Assembly: GCF_000306785.1 (NCBI RefSeq)
Contig: NC_017955.1
Location: 3,348,001-3,412,000, forward strand
DNA: 64,000 nucleotides
Reading direction: 5' to 3'
From: Modestobacter italicus
Lineage (GTDB): Bacteria > Actinomycetota > Actinomycetes > Mycobacteriales > Geodermatophilaceae
Every line of letters begins with the position of its first letter. Position 1 is the stretch's first letter. The notes beneath the pieces were generated by a model, which was not told the origin of the DNA, made no database searches, and saw nothing but the letters and a program-made list of their open reading frames with translations. This document shows, piece by piece, positions 45,141-54,782 of the stretch. A program made the position numbers and the translations under genes.

Positions 45141-45773
45141 TCACAGGGTCGGGTCGTCGCCGCGGTCCAGGGCCTTCCACGCCGCCTGGTGCCGGTCCTC
45201 CGGCGACTCCGGCCGGCGCGGCCGGGCCGGCGCCGGCGCGGCCGCGCCCGGGGTCGGCGCACCGGCGCGCTCGTACCGGCGGGCCATCCCCGGCCAGGAG
45301 CGCCCGCGCAGCACGACCAGCAGCCCGGCGAGGACGGCGAGCACCCCGGCGACGAGGGCGAGCGCGGCCCAGCCGACGACCGGGTCGCTGGTCACCTGCG
45401 CGCGGCCCAGCCCGACCGCGGAGCTGACGTCGCCGGCGTCCAGGTCCAGCCCGCCGGTGACGCCGCGCAGGCCCGACCACGCCAGGACCCCGCCGGCGAC
45501 CGCGACGACCAGCCCGACGACGAGCCGGCCGGCCCCGCGGACGGCGATCACGGCGACCGCGGCGGCGAGCAGCAGCAGCCCGCAGGCTCCGACCAGCGGG
45601 GCGGCCTGGCCGCCGGTGAGCACCTCCGACGTCGGGGGCAGCGGCGCCTCGCGGGTGACCGTCACGTCGGCCCACGGCTGCGAGGACGACGACAGCGCCA
45701 GCGCCCCGGCGAGCGCGCTCAGCAGCACCGCGACGGTGAGCTCCCGCCGGGCACGCGGCTGGGCATCGCTCAC
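45141..45773 (-). CDS. Tryptophan-operon-associated membrane protein (TIGR02234 type)
   Basis: Protein of 210 residues with four membrane helices (starting LTVAVLLSALAGALALSSSSQPWADV) and a cytoplasmic Pro/Arg tail ending HQAAWKALDRGDDPTL. This is the protein always found between trpE and trpC in actinobacteria (Rv1610 in M. tuberculosis). Its role is unknown; the SSQPW motif at the start of the loop is characteristic. Start ATG at 45773 overlaps the trpE stop as ATGA. Confidence 0.92.
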   Translation of the reverse strand: MSDAQPRARRELTVAVLLSALAGALALSSSSQPWADVTVTREAPLPPTSEVLTGGQAAPLVGACGLLLLAAAVAVIAVRGAGRLVVGLVVAVAGGVLAWSGLRGVTGGLDLDAGDVSSAVGLGRAQVTSDPVVGWAALALVAGVLAVLAGLLVVLRGRSWPGMARRYERAGAPTPGAAAPAPARPRRPESPEDRHQAAWKALDRGDDPTL

Positions 45774-47275
45774 CGGAGCTCCCGCAGCCCCTCCGCCGTC
45801 GCGATCGCGGTCAGCACCGCCCGGGCCTTGTGCCGGGTCTCGGCCTCCTCGGTCGCGGCGTCGCTGTCGGCGACGACCCCGGCGCCGGCCTGCACGTACG
45901 CGCGGCCGTCGTGCAGCACCGCGGTGCGGATGGCGATCGCCATGTCCATGTCGCCGCTGGCGTCGACGTAGCCGACGGTGCCGGCGTACAGCGCGCGACG
46001 GGTCGGCTCGAGGGACTCGATGACCTCCATCGCCCGCGGCTTGGGGGCCCCGGAGACGGTGCCGGCCGGGAAGGTGGCGTCGAAGACGTCGAGCGCGTCG
46101 CGGCCGGCCTCGAGCTGGCCGCCGACGGTGGAGACCAGGTGCATGACGTGGCTGTACCGCTCGACCCGCATGAAGTCGGCGACCTCCACGGTGCCCGGCA
46201 CGCTGACCCGGCCCAGGTCGTTGCGGGCCAGGTCGACCAGCATCACGTGCTCGGCCCGCTCCTTGGGGTCGGCGAGCAGCTCCTCGGTGAGCCGGACGTC
46301 GTCCTCGGGGGTCGCACCGCGGGGACGGGTGCCGGCCGGCGGGTGCACGACGGCCCGGTCACCGGTGACCGTCACCAGCGCCTCCGGGGAGGAGCCGACG
46401 ACGTCGAACGGCGACTCCCGGCCGGCGAAGCGCAGCAGGTACATGTACGGCGAGGGGTTGGTGGCGCGGAGCACCCGGTAGAGGTCGAGCGCCTCGACCG
46501 CGGTCTCCAGCTCGAAGCGCTGGCTGAGCACGGTCTGGAAGACGTCGCCGGCGCGGACGTGCTCGCGCACCCGCTCGACGCCGTCCTCGAACACCCCGGG
46601 CGCCATGTTGCTGGTGACCGGCGGGACCTCGGCGGCCGACACGGTGGCCACGCCGGGCGGCACGGCCTTGGTCAGGTCGGCGGCCATCGCGTCCAGCCGG
46701 GTGACCGCGTCGTCGTACCCGCCGGCTCCCCGGCCCACCACGTTGGCGATGAGCAGCACGGTGCCGTCGGTGTGGTCGAGCACGGCCAGGTCGGTGACGA
46801 GCATCAGCGCCAGCTCGGGCATGCCGAGGTCGTCGGTCGCGGTCTGCGGCAGCCGCTCGAGCCGGCGCACGACGTCGTAGCCGAGGTAGCCGACCAGCCC
46901 ACCGGTCAGCGGGGGCAGCCCGGCGGTGCGCGGTGAGCGCAGCCGGCGGGCCAGCGTGCGGACGGCGGCCAGCGGGTCCTCGGGGAGGTCGTCGGTGAGC
47001 CCGGGCAGGGCGTCGCCGAGCCACACCGCCGTCCCGTCGCGCTCGGTGAGCACCCCGGCGCTGCGCACGCCGACGAAGCTGTACCGCGACCACTGCTTGC
47101 CCTGCTCGGCCGACTCCAGCAGCACCGTGCCCGGCCGGTTGCCGGCCAGCTTGCGGTAGATGCCGACCGCGGTCTCGCTGTCGGCCAGCAGCCGGCGGGT
47201 GACCGGGACGACGGTCGCGTCCAGGGCGGCGAACTGCTCGCGGGTGGGCGTGGTGGCGCCCAGCTCGAGGCTCAC
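45770..47275 (-). CDS. trpE: Anthranilate synthase component I
   Basis: Chorismate-using enzyme of 501 residues. The N-terminal domain carries the feedback-site region [18 protein letters not shown], where Ser and nearby residues bind tryptophan. The chorismate-binding core holds [46 protein letters not shown] and the metal site [18 protein letters not shown]. The glutaminase partner TrpG is not in the window. GTG at 47275 overlaps hisI as GTGA, joining the his and trp genes in one transcript. Confidence 0.97.
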   Translation of the reverse strand: MSLELGATTPTREQFAALDATVVPVTRRLLADSETAVGIYRKLAGNRPGTVLLESAEQGKQWSRYSFVGVRSAGVLTERDGTAVWLGDALPGLTDDLPEDPLAAVRTLARRLRSPRTAGLPPLTGGLVGYLGYDVVRRLERLPQTATDDLGMPELALMLVTDLAVLDHTDGTVLLIANVVGRGAGGYDDAVTRLDAMAADLTKAVPPGVATVSAAEVPPVTSNMAPGVFEDGVERVREHVRAGDVFQTVLSQRFELETAVEALDLYRVLRATNPSPYMYLLRFAGRESPFDVVGSSPEALVTVTGDRAVVHPPAGTRPRGATPEDDVRLTEELLADPKERAEHVMLVDLARNDLGRVSVPGTVEVADFMRVERYSHVMHLVSTVGGQLEAGRDALDVFDATFPAGTVSGAPKPRAMEVIESLEPTRRALYAGTVGYVDASGDMDMAIAIRTAVLHDGRAYVQAGAGVVADSDAATEEAETRHKARAVLTAIATAEGLRELR

Positions 47276-47646
47276 GCCGGCGCCCCGGCGACGGCGGGCA
47301 GCGGGCGGTGGAAGCAGCTGCGCTCGCCGGTGTGGCAGGCCGGGCCCTCCTGGTCGACCCGGAGCAGCAGGGCGTCGCCGTCGCAGTCCAGCCGGACGTC
47401 GCGCACCCACTGCCGGTGCCCGGAGGTCTCCCCCTTGACCCAGTACTCCTCCCGGCTGCGGGACCAGTACGTGGCCCGGCCGGTGGTCAGCGTGCGGCGC
47501 AGCGCCTCGTCGTCCATCCAGGCGACCATGAGCACCTCGCCGGTGTCGTGCTGCTGGACGACGGCGGCGACCAGCCCGGCCGGGTCACGGCGCAGCAGCG
47601 CGGCGACCGCCGGGTCCAGCTCGGTGTCGGGGGCGGGGGCGGACAT
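47272..47646 (-). CDS. hisI: Phosphoribosyl-AMP cyclohydrolase
   Basis: Third step of histidine synthesis; opens the adenine ring of PR-AMP. The 124-residue protein has the metal and zinc residues [21 protein letters not shown] and SCFH (three Cys and the Asp-x-Asp pair), and the region [14 protein letters not shown]. It is the single-domain cyclohydrolase without the HisE pyrophosphohydrolase. It starts at ATG 47646 and is coupled to trpE. A 34-base gap separates it from the membrane gene upstream. Confidence 0.97.
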   Translation of the reverse strand: MSAPAPDTELDPAVAALLRRDPAGLVAAVVQQHDTGEVLMVAWMDDEALRRTLTTGRATYWSRSREEYWVKGETSGHRQWVRDVRLDCDGDALLLRVDQEGPACHTGERSCFHRPLPAVAGAPA

Positions 47647-47680
47647 GCCCCGATCGTCCCACCCCGCCGGTCCGCCCCGG

Positions 47681-48352
47681 TCAGCCGCCCGCGTCCGCCG
47701 GTGCCGCCCGCCGCGCCGTCCACGCGCGGGCGTCGGGCAGGAACAGCAGCCCGCCGGCCACCAGGGCCAGGGCGCCGTAGAGCAGCGGCAGCACGACGAC
47801 GCTGCCGCTGACCGTCGACGGCGCGATGTCGGTCAGCACGACGACCCAGTAGACGCTCATCGCCAGCTGGACGGCGGCGGCGCCGAGCTGCCACCGCCGG
47901 TCCCCGCCGAGCGTCCGCACGCCGCCGACGACGAGCAGCGCGGCGAGCGCGAGCTGCACCACCGCCACCCAGGTGCCGACCCCGGAGTCCGGGCCGCGGG
48001 ACAGGCTGAGCAACGCGCTGAACGCCATCGCGTAGACAGTGCCCAGCAGCACCAGCAGCGTGGACGCGAAGGCGAGCACGGCGGCGCCGATGACCGGCCC
48101 CGGGCGCTGCGGCGCGGAAGGCGCCCAGCCCCAGCCCGGCGGCGGGTACCCGGGCGGTGCGTACGGCGGCGGCCCCCACGACGGCGCACCCCAGGACGGC
48201 GCACCCCAGGACGGCGGTGCCGGGTACTGGGGGGCCCGGTCCTGCGGCGCCGGGTACTGCGGCGCCGGGTACTGCGGCGGACCGGCGTACGGCGGGCCGC
48301 CGTACGGCGGGTCCGTGGGGGGCGGCGTGGCGTCCCACTCGGGGGTGGTCAC
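47681..48352 (-). CDS. Membrane protein with a Pro/Tyr-rich repeat N terminus
   Basis: Protein of 223 residues. The first 80 are dominated by [21 protein letters not shown] repeats and two copies of SWGAP, which are encoded by visible tandem DNA repeats (48170-48290). Four membrane helices follow (from [17 protein letters not shown]). Such proline-rich cytoplasmic heads on small membrane proteins are common in actinobacteria and may bind partners or be disordered. I assign no function. GTG at 48352 overlaps the flavoprotein stop as GTGA. Confidence 0.75.
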   Translation of the reverse strand: MTTPEWDATPPPTDPPYGGPPYAGPPQYPAPQYPAPQDRAPQYPAPPSWGAPSWGAPSWGPPPYAPPGYPPPGWGWAPSAPQRPGPVIGAAVLAFASTLLVLLGTVYAMAFSALLSLSRGPDSGVGTWVAVVQLALAALLVVGGVRTLGGDRRWQLGAAAVQLAMSVYWVVVLTDIAPSTVSGSVVVLPLLYGALALVAGGLLFLPDARAWTARRAAPADAGG

Positions 48353-50004
48353 AGCGCGGCCGCGAGCGCCCGGCCGGCGACCCGGCCGGAGAACAGGCAG
48401 CCGCCGAGGAAGGTGCCCTCCAGGGAGCGGTAGCCGTGCATGCCGCCACCGCCGAAGCCTGCGACCTCGCCGGCGGCGTACAGCCCGGGGAACGGCGCGC
48501 CGCCGGCGCGCAGCACCCGGCCGGAGAGGTCGGTCTCCAGCCCGCCGAGGGTCTTGCGGGTGAGCAGGTTGAGCCGGACGGCGATCAGCGGGCCGGCGTC
48601 CGGGTCCAGCAGCCGGTGCGGCTGGGCGACCCGGATCAGCTTGTCGCCGAGGAAGGTGCGGGCCTGCCGGATGGCGGTGACCTGCAGGTCCTTGGTGAAC
48701 GGGTGGGCCATCTCGCGGTCCCGGGCGACGACCTCGCGCTCGACGGTGGCCAGGTCCAGGTGCGGGGTGTCGCCGGTGACCCGGTTCATCCCGGCGACCA
48801 GCTCGGGCAGCGTGCGCGCGACGACGAAGTCCTCGCCCTCGTCCAGGAACGCCTGCACCGGGGCAGCCGCGCCGCTGCGCACCCGGCTGAGCAGCAGCTT
48901 CAGGTCCTTGTTCGTCAGGTCGGGGTTCTGCTCGGAGCCGGAGAGGGTGAACTCCTTCTCGATGATCTTCTGGGTGAGCAGGAACCAGGTGTGCTCGTGG
49001 CCGGTCGTGCCGATGTGCGCGAGCGTGCCGAGGGTGTCGAAGCCCGGGAACAGCGGCACCGGCAGCCGGGTGCCGGTCGCGTCCAGCCACAGCGAGCTCG
49101 GCCCGGGCAGGATCCGGATGCCGTGCCGGGCCCAGATCGGCGAGTGGTTGGCGATGCCCTCGGTGTAGTGCCACATCCGGTCGGGGTTGATCACCCGGCC
49201 GCCTGCCTCCTCGGTGATCTGCAGCATCCGGCCGTCGACGTGCGCCGGGACGCCAGACAGCAGCCGCTTCGGCACCGGCCCCAGCCGGGCCGGCCAGTTC
49301 CGCCGGACCAGCTCGTGGTTGCCGCCGATCCCCCCGGAGGTGACCACGACGGCCTGCGCGGTCAGCTCGAACTCGCCGACCTCGACCCGGCTGCTCGCCG
49401 TCCCGCGGGCGGCCTCGCTGGGCTCCAGCACCGCCCCGCGGACACCGGTGACGACCCCGTCGGTGACGACGAGGCCGTCGACCCGGTGCCGGTGGCGGAC
49501 GTCGACCAGCCCGCGCGCGGCGGCGTCGGCGACCCGGCGGGCGAACGGCGCGACGACGCCGGGCCCGGTGCCCCAGGTGACGTGGAAGCGGGGCACCGAG
49601 TTGCCGTGCCCGGTGGCCGTGTAGCCACCCCGCTCGGCCCAGCCGACCACCGGGAAGAACCGGACGCCCTGGCCGTGCAGCCAGGCCCGCTTCTCCCCCG
49701 CCGCGAACTGCAGGTAGGCCTCCGCCCACCGGCGCGGCCAGTGGTCCTCCTCGCGGTCGAAGCCCGCGGTGCCGAACCAGTCCTGGCGGGCGAGCTCGAG
49801 GGAGTCGTGGACCCGCAGCCGGCGCTGCTCGGGGGTGTCGACGAGGAACAGCCCGCCGAAGGACCAGTGGGCCTGCCCGCCGAGGGAGGCCGCCGGTTCC
49901 TGCTCCAGCAGCAGCACCCGCTTCCCGGCGTCGGCCAGCTCCGCGGTGGCGACCAGCCCGGCCAGCCCCGCTCCCACCACGATGACGTCGGCGTCGGTGC
50001 TCAC
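48349..50004 (-). CDS. FAD-binding dehydrogenase (KstD/fumarate reductase flavoprotein family)
   Basis: Flavoprotein of 551 residues. The N terminus has the Rossmann motif VVGAGLAGLVATAELA and an acidic end in LLLEQEP; the C terminus has LYAAGEVAGFGGGGMHG and LEGTFLGGCLFSGR, the second FAD region of the 3-ketosteroid dehydrogenase/fumarate reductase group. The overall size and SFGGLFLVDTPEQRRLR region match the actinobacterial FAD-binding dehydrogenases of unknown substrate. No steroid genes lie nearby. GTG at 50004 places the dinucleotide fold at residue 7. Confidence 0.88.
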   Translation of the reverse strand: MSTDADVIVVGAGLAGLVATAELADAGKRVLLLEQEPAASLGGQAHWSFGGLFLVDTPEQRRLRVHDSLELARQDWFGTAGFDREEDHWPRRWAEAYLQFAAGEKRAWLHGQGVRFFPVVGWAERGGYTATGHGNSVPRFHVTWGTGPGVVAPFARRVADAAARGLVDVRHRHRVDGLVVTDGVVTGVRGAVLEPSEAARGTASSRVEVGEFELTAQAVVVTSGGIGGNHELVRRNWPARLGPVPKRLLSGVPAHVDGRMLQITEEAGGRVINPDRMWHYTEGIANHSPIWARHGIRILPGPSSLWLDATGTRLPVPLFPGFDTLGTLAHIGTTGHEHTWFLLTQKIIEKEFTLSGSEQNPDLTNKDLKLLLSRVRSGAAAPVQAFLDEGEDFVVARTLPELVAGMNRVTGDTPHLDLATVEREVVARDREMAHPFTKDLQVTAIRQARTFLGDKLIRVAQPHRLLDPDAGPLIAVRLNLLTRKTLGGLETDLSGRVLRAGGAPFPGLYAAGEVAGFGGGGMHGYRSLEGTFLGGCLFSGRVAGRALAAAL

Positions 50005-50014
50005 GCCGGGGACG

Positions 50015-50521
50015 CTAGCGGGCGCGGCGGGCCCCGGTGGCGACCTGCCGACGCCGACCCGGTCGCGTCCACGCCCGGACCGGGCGCCGGGTCGCCAGCG
50101 ACAGGGCACCGATCGGGCCGACGAGCAGCAGCAGCGCCCACCCCACCGCCTCCCCGCCGCCGAGGAGGGCGAAGAAGCCGGCCAGCCCCAGCAGCCCGAG
50201 CAGCGGCAGCACGGAGAAGACGGCGAGCACCGCCGACCCGCTGGTCCACCGGGTCGCCGCCCGGCCGGTGAGCACCAGCACCGCGCCGGTCAGCGCACCC
50301 ACGGCCAGCACGACCGGCGCGAGCAGGTACCAGCCCCAGCCGGGGTCTGCGTCCCACAGCAGCCAGCCGAGGTAGCCGTCCTCGACGGCGACGAGGAACC
50401 CGAACACGGCCGCGAACGGCGCCTGCAGGGGCCGGGACAGGGCGGCCGGCGCTCGGCTGGCCCCGCGGCGGGACGCGGCGGGGGCCGCGCGGGGGCTGCG
50501 ACGCTGGACGGACGACGTCAT
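50015..50521 (-). CDS. Hypothetical membrane protein
   Basis: Protein of 168 residues with an Arg/Ala/Ser-rich start and four hydrophobic segments (LQAPFAAVFGFLVAVEDG, YLLAPVVLAVGALTGAVLVL, SAVLAVFSVLPLLGLLGLAG, WALLLLVGPIGALSLAT). The tail is Arg-rich. I do not recognise the family and see no catalytic residues. Start ATG 50521. It lies 9 bases before the next membrane gene and ends 10 bases before the flavoprotein start, so it may belong to the same transcript. Confidence 0.65.
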   Translation of the reverse strand: MTSSVQRRSPRAAPAASRRGASRAPAALSRPLQAPFAAVFGFLVAVEDGYLGWLLWDADPGWGWYLLAPVVLAVGALTGAVLVLTGRAATRWTSGSAVLAVFSVLPLLGLLGLAGFFALLGGGEAVGWALLLLVGPIGALSLATRRPVRAWTRPGRRRQVATGARRAR

Positions 50522-50530
50522 GGGCGCAGG

Positions 50531-50971
50531 CTAGGAACGGCGCCTCGGACCCCGCTGGCTCCCGGCTGGGAGTCCGCTGGGTGCGCGGCCCCGCCGCTCG
50601 GCGACCCACCGCCGGACGCCGGGCAGCGCGCACAGCGCGGCCGCGACGGCCGGCACGACCGCGACCAGCGCGAGCTCGACCGTCGCGCCGCCGCTGGCGC
50701 CCACCACCAGCAGGAAGACGGCGATGGCGGCCGCGGGCAGCAGCAGCGCCAGCCACGACCGGCCGGTCAGCAGCAGGACGACGCCGGCGACGAGGGCGAG
50801 GACGAGCAGCAGCGGGACGGTGACCACCACCCACCCGCCGTCGCCGAACTCCCCGTTGGAGAACGCAAGCGCGACCAGCTCGAACAGCCCCACGCCCAGC
50901 ACGGTGAGCAGCGCGAGCAGGGCGGCGACGAACGCTGCGGCCGGTGGCCGGCGGCGGACGGGTGCGGACAT
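50531..50971 (-). CDS. Hypothetical membrane protein
   Basis: Protein of 146 residues with four hydrophobic segments (AFVAALLALLTVLGVGLFEL, VVVTVPLLLVLALVAGVVLLL, ALLLPAAAIAVFLLVVGA, LALVAVVPAVAAALCALPG) and an Arg-rich tail. Similar layout to the neighbour at 50015, but no clear sequence repeat between them. No known domain. ATG at 50971 is followed by SAPVRRRPP; a start at 51001 would overlap the ABC gene spacer. Function unknown. Confidence 0.65.
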   Translation of the reverse strand: MSAPVRRRPPAAAFVAALLALLTVLGVGLFELVALAFSNGEFGDGGWVVVTVPLLLVLALVAGVVLLLTGRSWLALLLPAAAIAVFLLVVGASGGATVELALVAVVPAVAAALCALPGVRRWVAERRGRAPSGLPAGSQRGPRRRS

Positions 50972-51008
50972 GCCGGGCAACCCAGGACGTGGTCCGGGCA
51001 CGGCGCGC

Positions 51009-52841
51009 TCAGACCACCGGTTCGGGCTGGCGGCCGGAGCTGCGCCGCCAGGACGCGTGCAGCCCGGCGTAGGGGCCCGGCGCGTCGACGAGCTCGGCGT
51101 GCGTACCGCGCTGGACCACCCGGCCGGCGTCGACGACGAGGACCTCGTCGGCCCGCTCGGCGGTGGACAGCCGGTGCGCGATGGTCAGCGTGGTACGCCC
51201 GTCGGTGAGCGCGTCCAGCGCCCGGGTCAGCCGCATCTCGGTGGCCGGGTCGACCGCGCTGGTGGCCTCGTCGAGCACCAGCAGGTCGGGGTCGGCGACG
51301 TAGGCGCGGGCCACCGCGACCAGCTGCCGCTCCCCCGCCGACAGCGACTCCCCGCGCTGGCCGACCGGGGTGCGGACGCCGTCGGACAGGCCACCGAGCC
51401 AGTCGCCGAGACCGAGCCCGTCGAAGGCCGCGGTGATCTCGTCGTCGGTCAGGCCCGGCCGGCCGTAGCGGACGTTGTCGGCGATCGAGGCGTCGAACAG
51501 GAAGCCGTCCTGCGGCACCATGACCACCCGCTCGCGCAGCGAGGCGAAGGCGACCTCGGTCAGCGGGACGCCGCCGACGAGCACCCGGCCCTCGGTGGGG
51601 TCCATCAGCCGCGTGACCAGCTTGGCGAAGGTCGTCTTGCCCGAGCCGGTCTCCCCCACGATCGCCACCCGGGTGCGCGGCGCGATGGTCAGGTCGACGT
51701 CGTCCAGCGCTTTGCGGGCGCCGGGCGCGTAGCCGAAGCCGACGTGGTCGAACCGGACGTCCAGCGGACCCGGGGGCAGCTCCCGCGCGTGCTCGGGGTC
51801 GGCGACGGCGGGGTCCTGCACGTCGGGCTCGGTGTCCAGGACGTCGAGCACCCGGCGGAACCCGGCGACGGCGTTCTGCGCCTCGTTGAGCACCTCGCTG
51901 GCGGTCTGCACCGGAGCGACGAAGAGCGTGACCAGGAAGAGGAAGGCGACCAGGGTGCCGGCCGAGATCTGCCCGCCGATGCCGAGCCAGACGCCGACCA
52001 CGACGACCGCGGCGTTGGCCACGGCGGCGACGAACTCACCGCTGACGTACACCGCCGCCGTCGTCTTCTGCGCGTCGACCGAGGCGCGGTAGTGCCGGTC
52101 GATGGCGCGGTCGAGCCGGGCCGCCGTCCGGGCGCGGATGCCGTAGGCCCGCACCGTCGGGGCGCCCACGACCGACTCGCCCACCGCGGCGAGGACCTCA
52201 CCGATCCGCTCGCGCACCACCCCGTAGACGGTGGCGAGCCGGCGGGCGAAGAACTTCACCGCGAACGCGAGCGGGATGAAGCAGACGAGCACCAGCAGGG
52301 TCAGCTGCCAGGAGTAGACCGCCATGACGACGGTGGCGACGACGAGCTGGCCGAGGCTGACCAGGCCGAGCACGCCGCCCCACTGCATGAAGACCGACAG
52401 CTGGTCGACGTCGCTGGTGACCCGGGAGACCAGCGAGCCGCGCCGCTGGCCCTGCTGGTGCAGCACCGACAGGTCGTGGACGTGCCGGAACGCGCGCACC
52501 CGGAGCCCGGCCAGGGCGGTCTCGGTGGTGCGGAACAGCCGGACGTTCATCCGGTACACCGCGACGGCGGTGACCAGCACGACGACGGCGCAGATCGCCA
52601 CCAGCTCGCGGACCAGACCGATGTCCGGCCCGCCGGGGGCACCGAGCCCGCGGTCGAGGGTCTGCTGGACGGCGATCGGGACGACCACCCGGCCGGCGGT
52701 GGCGACCAGGGCCAGCAGGAGGGTGAGCGGGAGGCCCCGGCGGAACTCCGGCATCATCCGCAGGCCGCGGCGCAGCGTGGCGGTGGCGCTCTCGGCGCCG
52801 CGGTCCATCGGCAGCAGCGGCTGCTCCTCGGGCGCGGTCAT
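51009..52841 (-). CDS. ABC exporter, subunit with canonical catalytic residues
   Basis: Half-transporter of 610 residues with six membrane helices (about 25-310) and a C-terminal ATPase. Walker A is GETGSGKTTF, Walker B is LLVLDEATSAVDP with the catalytic Glu, and the switch His is in TIAHRLST. Its signature is LSAGE rather than LSGGQ. Together with the next gene, coupled by a GTGA-type overlap, it forms a heterodimeric exporter of the TmrAB/BmrCD type. The substrate is unknown; lipids, peptides or drugs are typical. Confidence 0.92.
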   Translation of the reverse strand: MTAPEEQPLLPMDRGAESATATLRRGLRMMPEFRRGLPLTLLLALVATAGRVVVPIAVQQTLDRGLGAPGGPDIGLVRELVAICAVVVLVTAVAVYRMNVRLFRTTETALAGLRVRAFRHVHDLSVLHQQGQRRGSLVSRVTSDVDQLSVFMQWGGVLGLVSLGQLVVATVVMAVYSWQLTLLVLVCFIPLAFAVKFFARRLATVYGVVRERIGEVLAAVGESVVGAPTVRAYGIRARTAARLDRAIDRHYRASVDAQKTTAAVYVSGEFVAAVANAAVVVVGVWLGIGGQISAGTLVAFLFLVTLFVAPVQTASEVLNEAQNAVAGFRRVLDVLDTEPDVQDPAVADPEHARELPPGPLDVRFDHVGFGYAPGARKALDDVDLTIAPRTRVAIVGETGSGKTTFAKLVTRLMDPTEGRVLVGGVPLTEVAFASLRERVVMVPQDGFLFDASIADNVRYGRPGLTDDEITAAFDGLGLGDWLGGLSDGVRTPVGQRGESLSAGERQLVAVARAYVADPDLLVLDEATSAVDPATEMRLTRALDALTDGRTTLTIAHRLSTAERADEVLVVDAGRVVQRGTHAELVDAPGPYAGLHASWRRSSGRQPEPVV

Positions 52842-54643
52842 GCCGAGGCCCCGGCGGTCGCCGGTGCGGCCGGTTCGGCCTCGGGCGGCTGGTAGGCGCG
52901 GACCAGGCGGGCGTAGCCGGGGACCTGGGCGAGCAGCTCGTCGTGCGTGCCGCGGGCGACCAGGCGGCCGTTCTCGATCCAGACGACCTCGTCGGCCAGC
53001 GCGATGGTGGCCTGCCGGTAGGCCACGACCACGACGGTGGCCGGGGCGTCGGTGGCCCGCAGCGCGTCGAGGATGCGGGCCTCCACGGACGGGTCGACGG
53101 CGCTGGTGGCGTCGTCGAGGACGAGCAGCCGGGGTGTGCGGATCACCGCCCGGGCCAGCGCGAGCCGCTGGCGCTGGCCGCCGGAGAGGCTGGCACCCCG
53201 CTCCCCGACGTGGGTGTCGAGCCCCTCGGGCAGCCGCGCGACGAACTCGTCGGCGGCGGCCGTGCGCAGCGCCTGGTGCACCTGCTCGTCGGTGAAGTCG
53301 CCGCCGAGGGTGACGTTGTCGCGGACGGTGTCGTCGAACAGGAACGTCGACTGGGCGACGAACGCGACCTGGCTGCTGACCTCACCCTCGCGCAGGGTGC
53401 GCAGGTCGACGCCGTCGAGCTCGACGGTGCCCCGGTCGGGGTCGACGAGCCGGACGAGCAGCCCGGCCAGGGTCGACTTGCCCGAGCCGGTGGGGCCCAC
53501 GACCGCGAGCGTGCGGCCGGCGGCGACGTCGAAGGTGATGCCCTGCAGCGTCGGCCGGGGCGCGCCCTCGTAGCGGAACTCGACGTCGCGGAGGGCGACC
53601 GCGGCGCCGGCGCTGCCGGTCGGGGCGGCGTCCGGGCCGTGCGGGATCTCGCCGGTGGCCTCCAGCACCGGGGTGACCCGGTCGAAGCCGGCCATCGCCC
53701 GCGGCAGGTCGGCGAGCACCCAGCCGATGGCCCGGATGGGCAGCGCGAGCAGGGTGAACAGGTAGGCGATGGAGACCAGGTCGCCGGCCTGGGTGGCGCC
53801 GTCGGCGACCCGCTCCGCGCCGACCAGCAGGACGGCCAGGGTGCCCAGATTCGGCAGCGCCTCCATCATCGGGTCGAACAGGCCGCGGACCCGGCCGACG
53901 GCGACCAGGCCGTCGCGCAGCTCGTCGGCCTTGACCGCGAAGCGCCGCGCCTCGTCGTCCTCCCGGCCCAGGGTCTTGACCACGAGGGCGGCGTCGAAGC
54001 TCTCGTGCGCGATCTCGCTGACCTCGGCGCGCAGCTGCTGGGCGCGCTGCATCCGCGGCGACATCACCTGGCTGTAGACGGCATTGATGGCGAACACCAG
54101 GGGGAAGACCACGAGCCCGACGATCGCCAGCAGCGGGTCGGTGAGGACCAGCGCGACCACGGTGATCGCCACCATGACCAGCGCGCCGCAGGCGAAGGGC
54201 AGCGGGGAGACGAAGAACCAGCTGGACTCGACGTCGGAGTTCGCGTTGGACAGCAGCTGCCCGGTGGGGTGCCGCTGGTGCCAGGACAGCGGCAGCCGGA
54301 GGTACTGCCCGGTGACCCGGCGGCGGTAGTCGGCCATCAGCCGGTAGCTCATGATGCCGGCGAACAGCCGCCGGCCGATGATCCCGACGATCTTGAGGAC
54401 GGCGACGACGAGGATCGCCAGGGCGGCGAGGCTGAGCGCGGCGCCGGTGGTCGCGCCGTCGGCGAAGGAGGGCAGCAGCACGCGGTCGGTGATGCCACCG
54501 ATGACGTAGGCGCTGGCCACGGTCATCCCGGCGTAGAGGCTGCTGCCGAGCAGGGCGAGGGTGAACATGGCGCGCTGCTCGGAGACGGCGCGGCCGATGT
54601 GGCGGAGTCCGCGCCGGACCACGGCGTCTCTGCGGCGCGGCAC
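52838..54643 (-). CDS. ABC exporter, subunit with degenerate catalytic residues
   Basis: Half-transporter of 601 residues with six membrane helices and a C-terminal ATPase. Walker A is GPTGSGKSTL and the signature is the canonical LSGGQRQRLALARA. The catalytic Glu after Walker B is Asp (LLVLDDATSAVDP), and the switch His is Tyr (VVAYRQATIAL). In heterodimeric exporters this yields one inactive and one active nucleotide site, and the altered LSAGE signature of the partner completes the inactive site. Start ATG 54643; promoter presumably in 54644-54782. Confidence 0.92.
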   Translation of the reverse strand: MPRRRDAVVRRGLRHIGRAVSEQRAMFTLALLGSSLYAGMTVASAYVIGGITDRVLLPSFADGATTGAALSLAALAILVVAVLKIVGIIGRRLFAGIMSYRLMADYRRRVTGQYLRLPLSWHQRHPTGQLLSNANSDVESSWFFVSPLPFACGALVMVAITVVALVLTDPLLAIVGLVVFPLVFAINAVYSQVMSPRMQRAQQLRAEVSEIAHESFDAALVVKTLGREDDEARRFAVKADELRDGLVAVGRVRGLFDPMMEALPNLGTLAVLLVGAERVADGATQAGDLVSIAYLFTLLALPIRAIGWVLADLPRAMAGFDRVTPVLEATGEIPHGPDAAPTGSAGAAVALRDVEFRYEGAPRPTLQGITFDVAAGRTLAVVGPTGSGKSTLAGLLVRLVDPDRGTVELDGVDLRTLREGEVSSQVAFVAQSTFLFDDTVRDNVTLGGDFTDEQVHQALRTAAADEFVARLPEGLDTHVGERGASLSGGQRQRLALARAVIRTPRLLVLDDATSAVDPSVEARILDALRATDAPATVVVVAYRQATIALADEVVWIENGRLVARGTHDELLAQVPGYARLVRAYQPPEAEPAAPATAGASA

Positions 54644-54782
54644 AGGTGTCCTCCTCAGCTGGTGCAGGTGATGCGCACAACCCTACCCGCGCTCCTTACC
54701 CCGTCTAACGGATTCCCGGACCGGCTGCCGGAGGCCCGCCCGACCCGGCGGCGCGGCGGCCGGACCGGGTTAGCCTCGGGAC

